From assembly GCA_018399435.1 (NCBI GenBank), contig JAGYOJ010000086.1, positions 1 through 6,852 of the forward strand: a stretch of 6,852 bases of DNA. Reading direction: 5' to 3'. The DNA comes from Actinomycetota bacterium (GTDB taxonomy: Bacteria; Actinomycetota; Humimicrobiia; Humimicrobiales; Humimicrobiaceae). Every line of letters begins with the position of its first letter. The stretch's first letter is position 1. The translations under genes were made by a program, and so were the position numbers. Positions 4,898 through 6,852 of the stretch are shown piece after piece. A model generated the notes under the pieces. It was not told the origin of the DNA. It saw only the letters and a program-made list of their open reading frames with translations, and ran no database searches.

Positions 4898-5501
4898 CAG
4901 CTTCCTCTCCCTCTTCTTTCAGCTTAAAGTCTTCCATATTTAATAATTGCCTTTTTGTCTCCTCCCTGCCGGTTATCTTGTAATAAGTGTTAAGCAGTAT
5001 AAACTTATTTCCATCTCTGGTATGGAGTTTGGGGGAAGGTCCGGCATTCTCTCTGCTGATAAAATATTTATTGTCTAACAGCAACCTGTAGATAGATACA
5101 GGATGCTGGTTTAAAAACCTGAAAAAGTTTTTATCGCTAACCCTGCTTAGCCTTTTGGATTCCGCTTTATATAGGCGCAAAACAGTATCCCCGATATATC
5201 GCTTATCGGTTGGTGAAAATATAGTAGGAGAAACCCCTTCTATAATATAAATATCACCAAAAGGTATAAGAAAGCCCCCTGATATATCATGCTTTACAAC
5301 ATCCTGGCTTAATTTCTTGTCTTTGGTTTTATATAATTTACCAGTAAAAATATCTTCAAAAATTGTTATGTAGTTTTGGCTCTCAATTCCCTTTACCTGA
5401 AAAAAGCCTACCACATACTGTTTTATTGACTCTAAAAATTTTAATTCAGATAAATTAAATGCATTCCTATGCTTATAAAGGCAATATTCCCATAAAAAGT
5501 A
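4836..5501 (-). CDS. SEC-C gene, middle fragment in a shifted frame
   Basis: This frame is open from just after a TAA at 5504-5502 to a TAG/TAA-type stop at 4836. A GTG at 5414 could start a 192-aa product, but it has no Shine-Dalgarno sequence, and family-like residues (LWEYCLYKHRNAFNLSEL) continue well upstream of it. The fragment is therefore an interior piece and not a separate gene. It contains a beta-rich segment (EDIFTGKLYK, ISGGFLIPFGDIYIIEG). The last residues beyond SSSGG, after the G7 tract at 4875-4869, are out of frame. Function unknown. Confidence 0.5.
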   Translation of the reverse strand, partial: YFLWEYCLYKHRNAFNLSELKFLESIKQYVVGFFQVKGIESQNYITIFEDIFTGKLYKTKDKKLSQDVVKHDISGGFLIPFGDIYIIEGVSPTIFSPTDKRYIGDTVLRLYKAESKRLSRVSDKNFFRFLNQHPVSIYRLLLDNKYFISRENAGPSPKLHTRDGNKFILLNTYYKITGREETKRQLLNMEDFKLKEEGEEADEIEWSSSGGHNLGRCLYSR

Positions 5502-5845
5502 TTATTTTTATTAACCGGATAAGCAAATATTTTACAGGCAGTTTCAATAATTTTAAAAAATAAGGCATGTTCATCATCAAATATAAAGTTTATTTTCTTA
5601 TCTTTAAATATTGGTGAATCCATCAAAAAACCTACAATATCAAGGTCTCTAATACCCAGCTTTTGTTCCCCAATATTGTATATTTTGTTTTTAGCCTGCC
5701 ATCTCGCCTTGATAGACTTCAAATATTTTACATTGTCAGCTTCAACTGCTTGAATCTTTAAAAAGCAGCATTTCTTATATTTTTTTCCGCTGCCGCAGGG
5801 GCAGGAGTCATTTCTTCCAGGATGGTTTTTATTGCCATTACCCAC
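5441..5845 (-). CDS. SEC-C gene, N-terminal fragment with the zinc motif
   Basis: If read as it stands, this fragment is 134 aa from the GTG at 5845. The CXCX8CC zinc ligands of the SEC-C motif are C15, C17, C26 and C27. Residues after about 30 are a helical, lysine-rich segment. The last 17 or so residues, after KNNTF, are out-of-frame readthrough to a TAA and do not belong to the family sequence. SEC-C motifs bind zinc and are best known from the SecA tail, where they contact SecB and ribosomes. In stand-alone proteins the role is unknown. Confidence 0.6.
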   Translation of the reverse strand: MGNGNKNHPGRNDSCPCGSGKKYKKCCFLKIQAVEADNVKYLKSIKARWQAKNKIYNIGEQKLGIRDLDIVGFLMDSPIFKDKKINFIFDDEHALFFKIIETACKIFAYPVNKNNTFYGNIAFISIGMHLIYLN

Positions 5846-5879
5846 AACCAAGCTCCAGATTATTAAACGAAGTAACTAA

Positions 5880-5907
5880 ATTAAACCATATTTAAAATAA
5901 TTGTAAA
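5880..5907 (-). promoter_or_regulatory. Weak candidate promoter of the SEC-C gene
   Basis: On the minus strand TTTACA (5907-5902) and TTTAAT (5885-5880) are 16 bp apart and would give a leader of about 30 nt carrying the GGAG ribosome site before the GTG at 5845. In such AT-rich DNA a match of this quality is only suggestive. Confidence 0.3.
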
Positions 5908-6140
5908 AGGATCATGCAGGATAAAAACATGTTTTACCCTAAAGCATAATTTATTTGGAATCTAAAATAAGCCACCTGCATTATTTACAGGTGAAGCTTT
6001 ATAAATTTTGCACTATATTATTTTTATTTTTTTAAGAAAACTTTTTAACTCATAACTCAGGTAAATTTCCCTTTGTTTTTAATAGTTAAAAAAAGATAAT
6101 ATATCAAATAAATTTTATCCTTATCTTAATTAGAATTTCA
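5908..6140. other. Divergent gap between the SEC-C and YefM genes: palindrome and hairpin
   Basis: No gene is supported here. Two structures stand out. A 12-nt perfect palindrome AAAACATGTTTT lies at 5924-5935, upstream of the SEC-C promoter. A hairpin has CACCTG (5973-5978) paired with CAGGTG (5988-5993) around a 9-nt loop, extended by ATAAGC / GCTTTAT across a 2-nt bulge. No gene ends here, so a terminator has no obvious client. A role in separating the two divergent promoters is possible. Confidence 0.35.
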
Positions 6141-6169
6141 TTGACACAAAAATTTTCATAATATAATAT
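6141..6169 (+). promoter_or_regulatory. Promoter of yefM-yoeB
   Basis: A perfect -35 box TTGACA (6141-6146) is followed by TAATAT (6164-6169) at 17 bp, or by a perfect TATAAT (6162-6167) at 15 bp. Either way transcription starts near 6174, inside the operator repeats, giving a leader of about 40 nt. Confidence 0.65.
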
Positions 6170-6198
6170 GTACATAAAAATGTACAAGATACTGTACG
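6169..6198 (+). promoter_or_regulatory. YefM operator: three TGTAC(A/G) boxes in 12-bp phase
   Basis: TGTACA at 6169-6174, TGTACA at 6181-6186 and TGTACG at 6193-6198 are spaced exactly 12 bp start to start. The E. coli yefM-yoeB operator uses TGTACA palindrome cores 12 bp apart, so the motif independently supports the family call for the genes downstream. The third box departs by one base. The boxes cover the start point and the early leader, consistent with autorepression by the YefM-YoeB complex. Confidence 0.7.
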
Positions 6199-6213
6199 TG
6201 GGGAGAAATAAAT

Positions 6214-6456
6214 ATGACTATACTTAATGCGACTTCAGCAAGAAAAAATTTTTTTAAATTAATGGAAGACGCGGTGACAACCCATGAACCTATATATATT
6301 ACCGGCAAGAAAGGCAATGTGGTTGTTTTGTCGGAAGAAGATTTTCGCTCGATTCAGGAAACACTTTATCTATCCTCAATTCCTGGAATGCGGGAAAAAC
6401 TTATGAATGGATTAAAGGTCCCGTTGAATGAATTAGTTGAGGATACAGATGAGTAA
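6214..6456 (+). CDS. yefM: YefM/Phd-family antitoxin (80 aa)
   Basis: Predicted antitoxin that binds the YoeB toxin through its C-terminus and the operator through its N-terminus. The N-terminal pattern ILNATSARKNFFKLMEDAV (residues 3-21) matches YefM's ISYSEARQNL-type start, with R10 at the position of the DNA-contacting arginine. It is followed by EPIYITGKKGNVVVLSEEDF (25-44) and the ETLYLSS segment (49-55) at the start of the toxin-binding tail. Length agrees with E. coli YefM (about 83 aa). The ATG at 6214 has GGGGAG (6200-6205) 8 nt upstream. It overlaps the toxin gene by 8 nt, and the ribosome site of the toxin lies inside it. Regulated by the triple TGTAC operator. Confidence 0.9.
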   Translation: MTILNATSARKNFFKLMEDAVTTHEPIYITGKKGNVVVLSEEDFRSIQETLYLSSIPGMREKLMNGLKVPLNELVEDTDE

Positions 6457-6718
6457 TGGGTACAAAATATTGTATACAAAGCAAGGATTAAAAGATAAAA
6501 AAAATGCCTTTAAAGCAGGTTATGGTAAAAAAATAGAGAATATTTTAGCAATGTTAAAAAAAAATCCTTTTGCAAATTATCCCCCTTATGAAAAATTAAT
6601 AGGAGACTTCTCAGGTGCTTATTCAAGAAGGATTAATGCTCAACACAGAGTCGTTTATCAAGTTTATAATGAAGAAAGAATAGTAAAAATAATCAGCATG
6701 TGGTTACATTATGAATAA
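6449..6718 (+). CDS. yoeB: YoeB/Txe-family mRNA interferase toxin (89 aa)
   Basis: Predicted ribosome-dependent mRNA endonuclease of the RelE superfold that cleaves mRNA in the A site. The YoeB catalytic set is present: E48 (YEKLIG, matching E46 of E. coli YoeB), R67 in SRRINAQHRVVYQV (R65), and H87-Y88 at the C-terminus (H83-Y84). A single extra Glu follows the final Tyr, whereas E. coli YoeB ends at His-Tyr; the terminal Tyr is part of the active site, so this extra residue is worth noting. The ATG at 6449 is chosen over TTG 6437 because GAGG (6439-6442) is well placed for it and it gives the usual length. It overlaps yefM by 8 nt and is co-regulated with it. Confidence 0.92.
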   Translation: MSNGYKILYTKQGLKDKKNAFKAGYGKKIENILAMLKKNPFANYPPYEKLIGDFSGAYSRRINAQHRVVYQVYNEERIVKIISMWLHYE

Positions 6719-6770
6719 TCTGCAATGCTTCCATCGTTTTCTATATGTCTTATTTTTTACAATTAATCCC

Positions 6771-6793
6771 TGATATCCTAAATATCAATGGGC
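6771..6793. other. Hairpin downstream of yoeB
   Basis: TGATAT (6771-6776) pairs with ATATCA (6782-6787) around a 5-nt loop, and CCC just before can pair with GGG just after across a 2-nt bulge. It begins about 50 nt past the yoeB stop. There is no T tract after it on either strand, so it may protect an mRNA end or be a weak terminator. The remaining bases to 6852 hold no supported feature. Confidence 0.3.
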
Positions 6794-6852
6794 AATAAAA
6801 ATAATTTTCCAGAAATAGCCAAACCGTAAAAAATAAAGAAATTAGTTTTAGG

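Larger units (their letters stand above)
4406..5845 (-). pseudogene. SEC-C zinc-motif protein gene broken by two one-base frameshifts (about 480 aa if repaired)
   Basis: Three consecutive minus-strand frames form one interrupted gene. From 5845 the protein starts with a SEC-C motif (GRNDSCPCGSGKKYKKCC). Near 5494-5498 a T5 run (coding strand) needs one more T, giving KNNTF-LWEYCLYKHRNAF and running into the middle frame without a gap. At 4869-4875 a G7 run needs one G fewer, giving EIEWSSSGGIILGDVYIA and returning to the first frame. The C-terminal part holds GNKSPAELASTKAGRQRV, which resembles the DUF2384 (Xre/MbcA/ParS toxin-binding) pattern. The two indels have opposite sign, so the repaired length is unchanged. 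The cause may be real decay, a switchable homopolymer, or sequencing error. GTG 5845 is preferred as start because GGAG lies 7 nt upstream; TTG 5851 is too close to it. SEC-C proteins have no single known function. Confidence 0.75.

Noticed and set aside
1..6852. CRISPR array or transposon ends
   Set aside because: No regularly spaced repeats of CRISPR length, no long terminal inverted repeats and no transposase-like frame were seen; the short repeats found are operator-sized.

Overview
This window is an AT-rich, gene-sparse bacterial accessory region. It holds at least three kinds of small toxin-antitoxin-like modules, an HTH-Uma2 nuclease-like gene and a broken SEC-C gene. Strong purine-rich Shine-Dalgarno sequences, near-consensus sigma70-type promoters and the style of the proteins fit an anaerobic, low-GC, Clostridia-like bacterium. 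No rRNA, housekeeping gene or replication gene is present to confirm this, so the assignment is inference only. There is no tRNA, CRISPR array, IS element or integrase that I can see.

Layout, left to right. (1) The tail of a + strand gene (1-66), then a gene-poor stretch. (2) A + strand operon (463-1108) of a ribbon-helix-helix antitoxin and a PIN-domain (VapC-type) ribonuclease toxin, overlapping by 20 nt. Its promoter is TTGATA-N17-TACAAT, and a direct repeat over the -10 box is a candidate operator. (3) A convergent - strand gene (1353-2111) fusing an excisionase/MerR-like HTH to a Uma2 (DUF820) PD-(D/E)XK nuclease-like domain. It is visibly GC-richer than its neighbours and has its own promoter. 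A 12-bp hairpin lies in the convergent gap. (4) Two homologous nucleotidyltransferase (MNT)/HEPN pairs of the HI0073/HI0074 type, arranged back to back: one on - (3232 to 2521), one on + (3509 to 4185). They share a 276-bp divergent control region. All four proteins keep their key motifs. (5) A - strand gene (5845 to 4406) for a SEC-C zinc-motif protein with a C-terminal segment resembling the DUF2384/Xre-MbcA-ParS toxin-binding domain. It is split into three reading frames by two opposite one-base indels, in a T5 and a G7 tract. (6) A + strand YefM-YoeB module (6214-6718) with all toxin catalytic residues and an operator of three TGTAC(A/G) boxes spaced exactly 12 bp.

How the genes work together: each module looks self-contained (antidote gene first, short overlap, own promoter), and there is no sign of one long operon. 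The window therefore reads as an island where independent stress or anti-phage toxin modules accumulate. The most unusual points are the divergent pair of MNT-HEPN modules, the SEC-C gene broken at homopolymers, the three-box YefM operator, and the HTH-Uma2 gene whose promoter carries a 20-bp-spaced repeat. I see known families in unusual arrangements and no clear evidence of a wholly new system.
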